The notes under the pieces were generated by a model. It saw only the letters and a program-made list of their open reading frames with translations. It ran no database searches and had not been told where the DNA came from. A stretch of DNA of 39,757 bases from Microcystis aeruginosa NIES-4325 (GTDB lineage: Bacteria; Cyanobacteriota; Cyanobacteriia; Cyanobacteriales; Microcystaceae), in assembly GCF_008974145.1 (NCBI RefSeq), contig NZ_BJKP01000033.1:1-39757 (forward strand), read 5' to 3'. Within the stretch, counting starts at the first letter, position 1, and each line of letters opens with the position of its first letter. Of this stretch, positions 1 through 8,934 are shown one piece after another. A program made the translations under genes and the position numbers.

Positions 1-36
1 ATGTTGGTTAAGTTCTTGTTGTTGCTCTGGAGTCAT
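1..36 (-). CDS. Start of a probable transposase gene (first 12 codons, runs off the window)
   Basis: On the minus strand an ATG at 36 opens a frame reading MTPEQQQELNQH to the window edge, with a purine-rich GGGAAAAG about 8-10 nt upstream. From memory this N-terminus resembles ISKra4-type transposases of cyanobacteria, which commonly begin MTPE followed by glutamine- and glutamate-rich residues. Only 12 residues are visible, so the call rests on that resemblance and on context: the neighbouring methyltransferase lacks its N-terminus exactly where an insertion-sequence end would lie (about 40-100). It could also be an unrelated gene. Confidence 0.35.
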   Translation of the reverse strand, partial: MTPEQQQELNQH

Positions 37-101
37 TTTTGTCTTTTCCCTACTCTTTTCTCTATCCCATACCCAATTGATGCTTTTGTCAAGTAGTTTA
101 T

Positions 102-890
102 TTGTTCTTCAGCTTTGACTTGCTCCCAGAAATATTGGCTCAATATAATCCTGAGATTATTGTCGGCAGCCCTCCTTGTCAAGACTTTTCCAGTGCCGGT
201 AAGAGAAACGAGGGTTTAGGACGAGCGAATCTAACGCTCACATTTGCTGAAATTGTCACTAGAGTAAGTCCCCAATGGTTCGTTATGGAAAATGTGGATA
301 GAATTGAGAAAAGTAAAATACTCACTCAGGCAAAACAAATTTTTAAAAGTCATGGTTATGGTTTAACTGGAAAAGTTATTAATTCTTGTTACTGCGGAGT
401 TCCTCAAACTAGAAAAAGATATTTTCTGATCGGTAAAATGAACGAAGAAGATGATTTTTTAATCGATGAAATCAATGACAATTTATCAAGTCAACCTCTG
501 ACTGTATTTGACTATATGGGCAAAGAATTAGATATAGAATACTATTATAGACATCCTAGAAGCTATCAAAGAAGGGCGATATTCAGTATTTATGAACCTA
601 GCCCTACTATTCGAGGAGTAAATCGACCAGTTCCCAAAACCTATCGACAACATCCTGGTGATGCTTGTTATCTTCATGAAAAATTAAGACCGTTAACAAC
701 GAGCGAGCGAAGCTATATCCAAACTTTTCCTAAAGACTTTATTTTTGCGGGAACAAAATCTAATCTAGAACAAATGATTGGTAATGCAGTTCCTGTTAAT
801 TTGGCCAGATATGTAGGCCAATGTATTCTTAACTATGAATTGAAAAAGGGGAAAAAGATAACCTATCGACAACTACAGCTATTTTCTTGA
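102..890 (+). pseudogene. C5-cytosine DNA methyltransferase, N-terminally truncated
   Basis: This is the distal part of an m5C DNA methyltransferase, which transfers a methyl group from S-adenosylmethionine to cytosine. Visible motifs are the catalytic PPCQ loop (motif IV, residues 24-27 of the frame), ENV (motif VI), QTRKRYFLIG (motif VIII) and GNAVPVNLA (motif X). A target-recognition stretch containing EPSPTIRGVNRPVP lies between VIII and X. The catalytic Cys normally sits about 75-80 residues in, after the SAM-binding FxGxG motif I; here it is near residue 26 and motif I is missing. The frame closes upstream at a TGA (78-80), so no longer start exists. The TTG at 102 is only the first possible start codon, not a convincing one. 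Probably a remnant left by insertion of the element to its left, and inactive. No cognate endonuclease is seen. Confidence 0.8.
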
Positions 891-930
891 TTTACTGGCA
901 AAAACAAATCTCCAAAAAACTCTAATTCTT

Positions 931-1137
931 ATGAAAGCATCCCTTAGAAAACACCGATTTTTCTGGTATATTTTCTTAAATTTCTGTCTAACAATTCTTT
1001 TCTCCTCCATCGTGCAAGCTTCTACGGGAAGCACTATCGATAGGTGGCAGGCCTTCGCGTTAACCCTTTTAGGATTGGTCGCCTTTGCTTTATTTATCTA
1101 TCTGTTCCTTGTCATCTTTGTACCGGAGAGGTTTTAA
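931..1137 (+). CDS. KdpF-like small membrane subunit of the potassium-transporting ATPase
   Basis: A 68-residue protein with two hydrophobic segments (about residues 11-30 and 42-64) that ends in VIFVPERF. That tail is typical of KdpF and of the cyanobacterial KdpG-like small subunits, which stabilise the KdpABC complex in the plasma membrane. The N-terminal 35 residues are longer than classical KdpF (about 29 residues) and resemble the cyanobacterial form. Its stop lies 2 nt before the kdpC start, so the two are one transcription unit. In complete operons kdpA and kdpB come first; here the preceding gene is a broken methyltransferase. Whether it is KdpF or KdpG in the cyanobacterial naming cannot be decided from sequence alone. 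Confidence 0.7.
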   Translation: MKASLRKHRFFWYIFLNFCLTILFSSIVQASTGSTIDRWQAFALTLLGLVAFALFIYLFLVIFVPERF

Positions 1138-1139
1138 TT

Positions 1140-1784
1140 ATGAGTTTTGCACGCGAGGCCGGTAGAGCCATCCGTTCTACCCTAGTTCTCTGGGTGATTA
1201 CTGCCCTGATCTATCCTTTCTCGATGATCGCCATCGGTCAAATTTTTTTTCCCTGGCAAGCAAACGGGAGTTTGATCACCAATAATCAAGGTCAAGTGGT
1301 GGGTTCGACTCTAATTGGGCAACCTTTCACCAGCGATCGCTATTTTAATAGTCGTCCGAGTACCACCGCCTACAGTACGGCCGATCCGAAAAACGATCCT
1401 AACAAGATCCTGCAAACCGGAATTTCGGGAGCGAGTAACCTAGCTCCCAGTAACCCTGTATTAATTGATCCCATTAAACGAAAACTGGCTCCCGATCCGG
1501 CGAAAGCTATAGAGGGGGAGATTCCCCGATTAGAGAAAGCGGCAATTAAACCCACAGCGGATCTAGTATATACCTCCGGTTCCAGCCTCGATCCCCATAT
1601 CACCCCAGAGGCCGCCAGAGCGCAGATCGAGCGGGTGGCGCGGGTGCGGGGATTACCGACCAATCAAGTAGAGATACTGATTAGCAAAAACACAGACGAT
1701 CGCTTTCTCGGCATCTTTGGCGAACCGGGGGTTAACGTGCTGAAACTGAATCTGGCTCTAGACGCGATCGCAAATACCCGATAG
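1140..1784 (+). CDS. kdpC: Potassium-transporting ATPase subunit C
   Basis: A 214-residue KdpC, the single-span subunit that assembles with KdpA and KdpB in the high-affinity K+-pumping P-type ATPase. The ATG at 1140 is chosen because it follows the kdpF-like stop by 2 nt and gives the usual KdpC N-terminus. One membrane helix is near residues 13-35. The family signature follows: GSTLIGQPFTSDRYFNSRPS, then SGASNLAPSNP, DLVYTSGSSLDPHITPEAA and a C-terminal FGEPGVNVLKLNLALD. No part looks damaged. Neither kdpA nor kdpB is in the window, and the upstream side is disrupted, so function depends on whether those genes exist elsewhere. The next gene is convergent. Confidence 0.93.
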   Translation: MSFAREAGRAIRSTLVLWVITALIYPFSMIAIGQIFFPWQANGSLITNNQGQVVGSTLIGQPFTSDRYFNSRPSTTAYSTADPKNDPNKILQTGISGASNLAPSNPVLIDPIKRKLAPDPAKAIEGEIPRLEKAAIKPTADLVYTSGSSLDPHITPEAARAQIERVARVRGLPTNQVEILISKNTDDRFLGIFGEPGVNVLKLNLALDAIANTR

Positions 1785-1947
1785 GCCTGTGAAATTCGAG
1801 GAGTCGAAATCCTGTTTAAAAGGTATAGGAGAGCGGGGATCGCCAGGGTTGGGAGTGGGGAGAATAAATCAAAATAATCTCCTGAATACTGACTCGAAGA
1901 ATACTTGACGACCGATCATTTTATCCAGAACTGAGTTAACCTACTAT

Positions 1948-3159
1948 TCACTGCTGAGAAGATTCTAAGAGTGATAACAGGTTCTGACTATGTTCGATCT
2001 CGTAGGTGACAGATCTTTTATTATTTTTCTTAACTACTTTTCCGTCCTTGACAGCCATTTCTAACCAATTCTGTAATTGGGATTTATTGACACCAAGATC
2101 GGCAACCAAAGATTTTAGATTTTGAGGTGTATTTAAATGTTCTAGGATAATCGGCAGCACAGCTTCATAAATACTGGTTTTCTCGTTTGGCACTGCCATA
2201 ACTGGCTCATTTTTGTTTAAAATAGCTCTCGTTTCTGTAAGCAGTTTATCTAAAGAATCCCTAAAAGGAAATACAGGAAAAGGTTTGGCTCCCCGTTTAA
2301 TTAACTGCTGATTACCATCGGGAATATTACCTTGTAAACGCACAAATACGGGAATATCTTTGATTTTTTCCAAAGCTTCGGTCGCTCCGTGCCAAGTACC
2401 TCCTTGATTCGCTGTGGCACTAACTACTAAAGCATGATCGGCTAAAGCATAGATATATTTATTTCTACCCATAGCATTGCCAACACTAAATCCCGCTTCG
2501 GGATCGTGGGTAGAAATTAAAGTCAGTTTTCTCTGTTGAATTAGTGGACGATAATCGCCCCTAACCGCCGTTTTTACCAAACTATCGGCTAAAACGCCTA
2601 GTACTGTTCCTCCGGCTTCTAGACTTGCTAACATGGCCGTACGATCTACTCCCTGCGCCCCTCCAGAAATCACCTGTAGACCATTTTTAGCGCACTCTTG
2701 GGCTACCTGTCGGGTGTAGTTCAATCCTTCTGCGTCCACATCTCTAGAACCAATTATCGCTAATCCTGCCAAAGAAAGCAATAAGCGATCGCCAATGCCA
2801 TAGATAATGGGAGGGGCAAGATGTTTAAGTTTCTGTTTGAGACGTTGGGGATAAATATCCTCTCCCCGTCCGATAATCCATAGTCCTTGGTTTAGCCATT
2901 TTTCTAGGGTTAATCCTAGCAAAAAACCCCGATTGAGTAGGGAAAAAAGACGCCCAGAATCCAGTTTAGCGATCGTGATATCTGGTAATTTTTCCTGTAA
3001 ACTGCGATCAAGCAGGTCTGCGGGAGTTAATTGCTGTTGCCGTAGCCAACTAGCCAGACTATTATACTCGCTCAAGGTCAAGGGGGAGGGTTCCGTAGGG
3101 CGATTTTGTCCAAAATTGGCACAAAGTAAGAGAATTGCTTGAGTATCGGTGGCTAACAT
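1948..3159 (-). CDS. DprA-like Rossmann-fold DNA-processing protein (partner of RecQ-PRTase)
   Basis: A 403-residue member of the DprA/Smf superfamily. The Rossmann core spans about residues 95-310, with IIGSRD (135-140), VISGGAQGVD (163-172) and a later VVSATANQGGTWHGATEAL segment, the positions where DprA binds DNA or nucleotide. A C-terminal stretch (about 325-395) looks like a winged helix. Classical DprA loads RecA on incoming single-stranded DNA during transformation. This copy is diverged (GGAQGVD rather than the usual GxAxGID) and is not in the normal dprA context. Its ATG abuts the stop of the upstream helicase gene (TAG then ATG, zero spacing), implying translational coupling and a joint function. 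It could be an accessory, possibly defensive, DprA or the genome's only DprA; finding a second copy elsewhere would decide. Confidence 0.85.
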   Translation of the reverse strand: MLATDTQAILLLCANFGQNRPTEPSPLTLSEYNSLASWLRQQQLTPADLLDRSLQEKLPDITIAKLDSGRLFSLLNRGFLLGLTLEKWLNQGLWIIGRGEDIYPQRLKQKLKHLAPPIIYGIGDRLLLSLAGLAIIGSRDVDAEGLNYTRQVAQECAKNGLQVISGGAQGVDRTAMLASLEAGGTVLGVLADSLVKTAVRGDYRPLIQQRKLTLISTHDPEAGFSVGNAMGRNKYIYALADHALVVSATANQGGTWHGATEALEKIKDIPVFVRLQGNIPDGNQQLIKRGAKPFPVFPFRDSLDKLLTETRAILNKNEPVMAVPNEKTSIYEAVLPIILEHLNTPQNLKSLVADLGVNKSQLQNWLEMAVKDGKVVKKNNKRSVTYEIEHSQNLLSLLESSQQ

Positions 3160-5235
3160 CTAAGAATCTCCCCACGAATTCATGGCTAAAGCTAAAGGAA
3201 AAACGGGACCGCTTGCTGCTTGCCGTAATAAGGCAGCGATCACGGTAAATGTCCAACGAGAATCGACCACATCATCGATTAATAGTACCGCACCAGATTG
3301 AACCTGATTCCAGTTGATCTTAAAGACATTATCTAAATTATGGGCTTGTTGGTAGCTATTCTGCATCTCTTTTTGATGAGAATTTTGACGAATTTTGTTG
3401 ACCACTGGATAGAAAGGTAAACCTAAACGATTGGCTAATTTCTCAGCAAAATCCGCTACTAAAAGGGGACGATTTAAGGAAGGAACACAAGTTACCCAAG
3501 TAGGGGAGGGATTCGGTTGCCAACGTTGAATCATGGCAATACAGCCATCAATTAAGTGGCTATCAAAGTCATTATCTTCGTATTTTCCCTTTTTCACTAA
3601 GTAACCCCAGCCGCTATTTCCCCATAATCCTAAAGCTCTTCCTTCCTCCGCTTGTAGATGAGGTTTAATATTACCTGAAAATCCCGATAAAGCTTGAGGA
3701 AAAGGCCATTTTTTGCGAGGTTCAATGAGATAATCACTTGTCATCAAGAACTTTTTAGCTAGTTGCAATTTTTCTTGGCTATAAGTCGGAGATAATAAGG
3801 TTCTGCCCAGACAAACAGCACATTTACCACAAGCATTCGGGAAAGGATCATCTAAAGCTTTGGCCAGAAATTCCATCAAACAGCTTTGACTGTTCATGTA
3901 TTCTTGCATTTGAGCTTGTTCTTGACGACGAATAGTTTTTAAATGGGCGATTTTTTCGGGATTAGGTTGATAATTAATGACGGTAGTGTACCATTTTGAG
4001 CCTTGTTTGGTTACTGGTGCGGGAGACTCTAGAGATAATAGTTTGAGAACCTTGTCAATTTTTCCTCTAGATAAGTTTATTTGCCTCTCAATCTCTAGGA
4101 CTGATAAGCCATTTTCAGCCTGATTAAGAGCAGTTAAAACCCTTTGGGCGTGAATTTCAGTAGTAAAGGCTGTTTCGATAAAATAGTCGGCGATTTCATC
4201 ATCTTCTTGTCCACATAGAAGAATACCATAGGCTTGATCAACCCCTCTCCCCGCACGACCTACTTGTTGATAATAATGTACGACAGAAGCAGGTCTTTGA
4301 TAGTGAATTACGAAGACCAAATCTGGTTTATCGAAACCCATTCCTAAAGCAGTAGTAGCGACTAAAACTTTAATTTGATTATTCAGTAATTGCTCTTCTA
4401 ATTTCTCACGTTCCTCACTTTCACTATGATAGGCTTTAGCAGTAATATTCTGACTATTTAACCATCGTGCTACGGTTTCCGCATCTTTGACGGTTAAAGT
4501 ATAGACAATACCACTTCCGGGCAACTGGGGTAAGATACTGGCTAACCAAGCTAAACGAACTGCTGGACTAGCAAAAGAAATATTTTGGAGTCCGAGACTT
4601 TCTCTAGTCAATTTTCCCCTTGATATTTGTAAGGTGCTACCTAACTGACTTTTAATATCTTCAACTACGCGGTTATTAGCAGTAGCCGTAGTGGCAAGAA
4701 CGCAAATATTAGGCGGTAAAACTTGTAAAATGCGAATAATTCGGCGATAGTCAGGGCGAAAATCGTGACCCCAATCAGAAATACAATGAGCTTCATCAAT
4801 CACCAATAGACCCACTCTAGACGCAATTGGTAAAAGAACCTTTTCTCGAAAGTTTTCGTTTCCTAATCTTTCTGGGGAAATCAACAATAAATCCACTTGT
4901 TCTGTTAATAATTCGGTCTTGATCCTTTCCCAATCTTCTGTATTACTAGAATTAATAGTTTCTGCTCTAACATTAATTCTTCTGGCGGCGGCTATTTGAT
5001 TTCGCATCAAGGCAATTAGAGGCGAGATTAGTAAAGTAATTCCCTTTCTTCGATCCCTCAGTAATCGAGTCGCTACAAAATAGACAAAACTCTTACCCCA
5101 ACCCGTACGTTGAACTACTAAGAGACGAGAGCGACCACCTACTATAGATTCTATCGCTTCCCATTGACCATCGCGAAAGTTAGCATGAGGATTATTGAGA
5201 GCAGTGCGTAGTAAAGATAAGGCTTGGGATTGCAT
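3160..5235 (-). CDS. RecQ-family DNA helicase fused to a C-terminal phosphoribosyltransferase-like domain
   Basis: A 691-residue protein. Residues 20-350 are a superfamily 2 RecQ helicase: Walker A QRTGWGKS (42-49, unusual Trp), DEAH box (147-150) followed by the RecQ-typical CISDWGHDFRPDY, TATAN, and motif VI QQVGRAGRG. A RecQ zinc site has Cys 452, 469, 472 and 475. Instead of a standard HRDC domain, the last 130 residues resemble a type I phosphoribosyltransferase of ComF kind: VPSLNRPLLVADFAEKLA, RQNSHQKEMQNSY, and the PRPP-loop-like VLLIDDVVDSRWT (650-662). Unwinding of DNA in the 3'-5' direction is the family expectation. The downstream DprA-like gene begins immediately after its stop. 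I know RecQ-PRTase and DprA associations only from comparative genomics of putative conflict systems; the role of the PRTase domain is not established. Confidence 0.9.
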   Translation of the reverse strand: MQSQALSLLRTALNNPHANFRDGQWEAIESIVGGRSRLLVVQRTGWGKSFVYFVATRLLRDRRKGITLLISPLIALMRNQIAAARRINVRAETINSSNTEDWERIKTELLTEQVDLLLISPERLGNENFREKVLLPIASRVGLLVIDEAHCISDWGHDFRPDYRRIIRILQVLPPNICVLATTATANNRVVEDIKSQLGSTLQISRGKLTRESLGLQNISFASPAVRLAWLASILPQLPGSGIVYTLTVKDAETVARWLNSQNITAKAYHSESEEREKLEEQLLNNQIKVLVATTALGMGFDKPDLVFVIHYQRPASVVHYYQQVGRAGRGVDQAYGILLCGQEDDEIADYFIETAFTTEIHAQRVLTALNQAENGLSVLEIERQINLSRGKIDKVLKLLSLESPAPVTKQGSKWYTTVINYQPNPEKIAHLKTIRRQEQAQMQEYMNSQSCLMEFLAKALDDPFPNACGKCAVCLGRTLLSPTYSQEKLQLAKKFLMTSDYLIEPRKKWPFPQALSGFSGNIKPHLQAEEGRALGLWGNSGWGYLVKKGKYEDNDFDSHLIDGCIAMIQRWQPNPSPTWVTCVPSLNRPLLVADFAEKLANRLGLPFYPVVNKIRQNSHQKEMQNSYQQAHNLDNVFKINWNQVQSGAVLLIDDVVDSRWTFTVIAALLRQAASGPVFPLALAMNSWGDS

Positions 5236-5338
5236 GACAATTACAAACTAGCTTAACGTACTAAATTTCCCCGAATGCTCGGTAAAATCTCTAACAATTA
5301 AAATTAATCATCTGATACTACCAAAATTATCCTAACTT

Positions 5339-7972
5339 CTAACCCTGGTTATCGGTAAGGGGTCGATGTTTCTCGACCAAATCGATCGCTTGGGTGACAC
5401 TTTCGGGGAAAATTACCACCAAACCACCCTCGGAAACCGTACTTAAAGCCTTCTCTAAAGCTTCCGTTTCATCGAGAATAACTTCTGGACGCAAACTGGC
5501 ATTTTCTTGGCTAATTCCCCTGAGAATTAAATCGGCCACTTCCCCCCGGCGGCGACCGCGAGTATCGTTATCTTCCTTAACAATAATTCTATCGAACATA
5601 AGCGCCGATAATGTCCCTAATAAAATTAAATCATCATCGCGTCGATCGCCCGGCCCCCCAACCACGCCGACTTTTTCCCCAGGCCAATTGCCGACAAAAC
5701 CGCCGACGGCTTCGTATCCGGCGGGATTATGGGCATAATCGATTAAAGCGTGATGGTGTCCCAAGTCAAACAGGTTCATCCTACCGGGGGTCTGGGCTAC
5801 GGAAGGTTTAAAAGTCCGCACCCCTTGGCGAATTAACTCGATATCGATACCCTGCACAAAAGTGGCTAAACAGGCGGCCAGGGCGTTAGCAATCATAAAA
5901 GGAGCCATTCCCTGCATAGTCACGGGAATATTAACCGCTTCCTCGATTCTCAGCGTCCATTCTCCCTCTAGAATCGACAGATAGCCATTCTCATAGATGG
6001 CGGCCATGCCACCGCGACGGATATGGTCGTGAATAATCGGGTTATCGGGACTCATGGAAAAATAAGCGACTCTTCCCTTGACTTTTTCGGCCATACTAGC
6101 GGTCAAGGGGTCATCGGCATTTAAAACCGCGTGACCCTCGGCGCTAACCACCTCGGCCACAACGCTTTTTACTTTCGCCATTTGTTCGATGGTGTCGATA
6201 TCACCGATACCCAAATGGTCGGCGGCCACATTTAACACTACCCCCACATCGCACTGATTAAAGGCTAAACCCGAACGCAGGATACCACCCCGGGCCGTTT
6301 CCAAGACAGCAATCTCCACTGTGGGATCCTTCAAAATCATACTGGCACTGTAGGGACCGGTGTTATCGCCCTTTTCTACCAGATAATCATCGATATATAC
6401 GCCGTCCGTCGTGGTAAATCCGACTACTTTCCCCGTTTGTCGGCAAATATGAGAAATTAATCGGCTAGTGGTGGTTTTGCCGTTAGTTCCCGTAATTGCC
6501 AGAATCGGCACGCGGCTGGGAGTACCGGGGGGGAATAACATATCGATAACTGGGGCGGCGATATTGCGGGGTAAACCGCGACTAGGGGCGACGTGCATCC
6601 GAAAACCGGGGGCGGCGTTGACTTCTACTATTACCCCGTCCACTTCTCGCAGGGGTTTGCGGATATCCTCTGTTACCACATCGATACCAGCAATATCCAA
6701 ACCGATTAATTTTGCCACTCTTTGGGCGATCCAGACGTTTTCGGGGTGAATTTCGTCGGTACGATCCACAGCGATGCCCCCGGTGCTTAAATTAGCCGTG
6801 GCCCGCAGATAGGCGATCGCCCCTTGGGGTAAAATGCTGGTTAATTCATATCCCTGTTTTCCTAGCACATTAAGGGCGGTTTTGTCAATAGTTATTTTAG
6901 TTAAAACGTTGGCATGACCATCACCCCGGTTGGGATCCCGATTAGTAATGTCGATTAATTCTTCTATAGTTGAGCGCCCATCACCGACGACGTGAGCGGG
7001 AATCCGTTCGGCCACGGCGGCGACTTTGCCATTTATGACTAAAATTCGGTGATCACTGCCTCTATAGTACCTTTCTACGATCACGCTGCGGGTTTTCGAG
7101 GCGGCGCTGGCTAGATCATAGGCTTCCTCTGCTTCCTGCTGATTTTTAACATCGATGCTGATGCCACGGCCGTGGTTGCCATCGAGGGGTTTAATGACGA
7201 TGGGAAATCCGCCCACTTCCTCGATTGCCGCTGACAACTCATCCAAGTATTGAATCACTGTACCCCGGGGGACGGGAATGCCGGCATCCTTGAGGATAGT
7301 TTTCGTGCCTTCCTTGTCACAGGCCAACTCAACGGCTAAAATCCCCGAAAAACTGCTTAACGTGGCTTGAATGCGCTTTTGGTGAACGCCATAGCCCAAT
7401 TGCACCATCGAACGAGCGCTCAGGAGTAACCAGGGAATATTTCTAGCTTGTGCTTCTTTAACGATGGTTTCGGTACTCGGACCGAGGGAGGCATTATTGC
7501 ATAAATCGCGTAAATCGGCTAAATCCTGGGCTAATTCTTCCTTAGAATAGGTTCCCGTATCGACAATCGATTGACACAAACGCACGGCAGCCCGACCCGC
7601 ATAACGTCCCGCTTGCTCGTCAACGTACTCAAACACCACGTTATAGACTCCGGGGGTGGAGGTGCTTCTAGTGCGACCAAAACCGACGGGAGTTCCTGCC
7701 AATTCCTGCAATTCTAGGGCGATATGTTCGATGATATGGCCCATATAAGTGCCGGTGCGGACTCGTTCAAAGAAACCGCCGCGATAACCGGGGGAGCAGT
7801 AATGTTCGACTAAACTGGGGAGAACGTCGATTAATCCCTCGTAAAAGCCGGGGATTTCATTCGATGGCTTCTCTGCGAGATCTTCGAGATCCAGACGCAT
7901 AACAATGAGCTTGTCGCGACGAATACTCCAGTAGTTGGGACCGCGCAGGGTTTGGGTTCTGAGAATTTTCAT
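5339..7972 (-). CDS. cphA: Cyanophycin synthetase
   Basis: An 877-residue CphA, which polymerises aspartate and arginine into the nitrogen reserve cyanophycin using ATP. The ATG at 7972 is preferred over one 33 nt upstream because MKILRTQTLRGPNYWSIRR is the conserved family start. Domains in order: N-terminal domain (1-160), ATP-grasp (about 210-480, with VIKPLDGNHGRGISIDV and the metal/ATP-site VEVNAAPGFRMH), and a Mur-ligase-like domain (about 485-870) with P-loop GTNGKTTTSRL, DNTGPYSASMIL, and YAHNP. All key motifs are intact and the length is normal. It follows cphB by 107 nt on the same strand, the usual cphB-cphA order, so synthesis and breakdown enzymes are probably cotranscribed. Confidence 0.97.
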   Translation of the reverse strand: MKILRTQTLRGPNYWSIRRDKLIVMRLDLEDLAEKPSNEIPGFYEGLIDVLPSLVEHYCSPGYRGGFFERVRTGTYMGHIIEHIALELQELAGTPVGFGRTRSTSTPGVYNVVFEYVDEQAGRYAGRAAVRLCQSIVDTGTYSKEELAQDLADLRDLCNNASLGPSTETIVKEAQARNIPWLLLSARSMVQLGYGVHQKRIQATLSSFSGILAVELACDKEGTKTILKDAGIPVPRGTVIQYLDELSAAIEEVGGFPIVIKPLDGNHGRGISIDVKNQQEAEEAYDLASAASKTRSVIVERYYRGSDHRILVINGKVAAVAERIPAHVVGDGRSTIEELIDITNRDPNRGDGHANVLTKITIDKTALNVLGKQGYELTSILPQGAIAYLRATANLSTGGIAVDRTDEIHPENVWIAQRVAKLIGLDIAGIDVVTEDIRKPLREVDGVIVEVNAAPGFRMHVAPSRGLPRNIAAPVIDMLFPPGTPSRVPILAITGTNGKTTTSRLISHICRQTGKVVGFTTTDGVYIDDYLVEKGDNTGPYSASMILKDPTVEIAVLETARGGILRSGLAFNQCDVGVVLNVAADHLGIGDIDTIEQMAKVKSVVAEVVSAEGHAVLNADDPLTASMAEKVKGRVAYFSMSPDNPIIHDHIRRGGMAAIYENGYLSILEGEWTLRIEEAVNIPVTMQGMAPFMIANALAACLATFVQGIDIELIRQGVRTFKPSVAQTPGRMNLFDLGHHHALIDYAHNPAGYEAVGGFVGNWPGEKVGVVGGPGDRRDDDLILLGTLSALMFDRIIVKEDNDTRGRRRGEVADLILRGISQENASLRPEVILDETEALEKALSTVSEGGLVVIFPESVTQAIDLVEKHRPLTDNQG

Positions 7973-8079
7973 GATGTAGCTGGTGTTCGCTGTTGAGAAG
8001 CACAAAGAAGCCGTTCTCTATTGTCTGATTTTCTGAGATCGGTAAACTGTTCATCGTGAACAGTTTTTTAGGAGTTTTT

Positions 8080-8934
8080 TTACCCCAATTTAGGGATAAC
8101 TTGCTGTTTTTTGAGATGATAGCCATCACCGTAGGCAAGAATATGTACCCGCAGGTTATGCAGACTCAGGGGTTCGTTTGCGGTGACATGATGGTGGTTA
8201 GTGTGGGACATTTCCCTAGCATCAATTACCGTCACTGTACCGCAGCCGATTACTGTCATCGTGCCATCCCGTTCAAACATAGCGCAGGTATCTTCATCGA
8301 TGCCAATTCCTAAACGTTCGGGATAACCGGAGATAGCGCTCATTAACCGGGCCATGCGGTTGCGATTGTGGAAGTGTTGATCGACAATAACTTCAGGAAT
8401 GAGACCTAATCCCATGGCCATATCCACTAGGGCGCGATTGGGTGCTTCCCCGCTGCTGCCCCCAGCAATCATGTGATGACCCATAACGGCAGCCCCGGCG
8501 CTAGTTCCGGCCAGGGTTAGTTCTCCCTGTTGCACTCTTTGTCTGATTCTTTCCATCAGGGGGGTATCGGAGAGCAAACCGCATAAACGCAGCTGGTCGC
8601 CTCCAGTCATAAATACACCTGTACACTCTTCGATGTAGGCCTGGAATTGGGGGTCTTCTCCCTGTACACGATCGCGAATATCGATGACTTTGACGTATTT
8701 TGCCCCCATTTCCTCGAAAATCTTCTGGTAGCGATCGCCGATTAAAATCGGTTCTCTGGAAGCGGAGGGAACAATAGCGATCACTGCTTCGCTACCCCCA
8801 GCGCAATTCCAAAAGGTATGCAGTATCTCTTTACCGTGGACTTTATCTTCGGCACCCCCAATGACTAAAATCGCCGTTTTGAGAGATATGGGGGTAGGAT
8901 TTTGGTGGTGTTGGGTTTCTAGCTCGATGATCAT
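8080..8934 (-). CDS. cphB: Cyanophycinase
   Basis: A 284-residue serine-type exopeptidase that cuts cyanophycin into beta-Asp-Arg dipeptides. Motifs are AILVIGGAEDKVHGKEIL near the N-terminus, VFMTGGDQLRL, and the nucleophile elbow GTSAGAAVMG, then DQHFHNRNRMARL and IGIDEDTC. I chose the ATG at 8934 because it gives the normal family length (about 270-285). An upstream ATG at 9063 would add 43 residues with no resemblance to the family. Located just upstream of cphA on the same strand; the 373 nt between this start and trmD hold the divergent promoters and a cluster of inverted repeats. Confidence 0.95.
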   Translation of the reverse strand: MIIELETQHHQNPTPISLKTAILVIGGAEDKVHGKEILHTFWNCAGGSEAVIAIVPSASREPILIGDRYQKIFEEMGAKYVKVIDIRDRVQGEDPQFQAYIEECTGVFMTGGDQLRLCGLLSDTPLMERIRQRVQQGELTLAGTSAGAAVMGHHMIAGGSSGEAPNRALVDMAMGLGLIPEVIVDQHFHNRNRMARLMSAISGYPERLGIGIDEDTCAMFERDGTMTVIGCGTVTVIDAREMSHTNHHHVTANEPLSLHNLRVHILAYGDGYHLKKQQVIPKLG

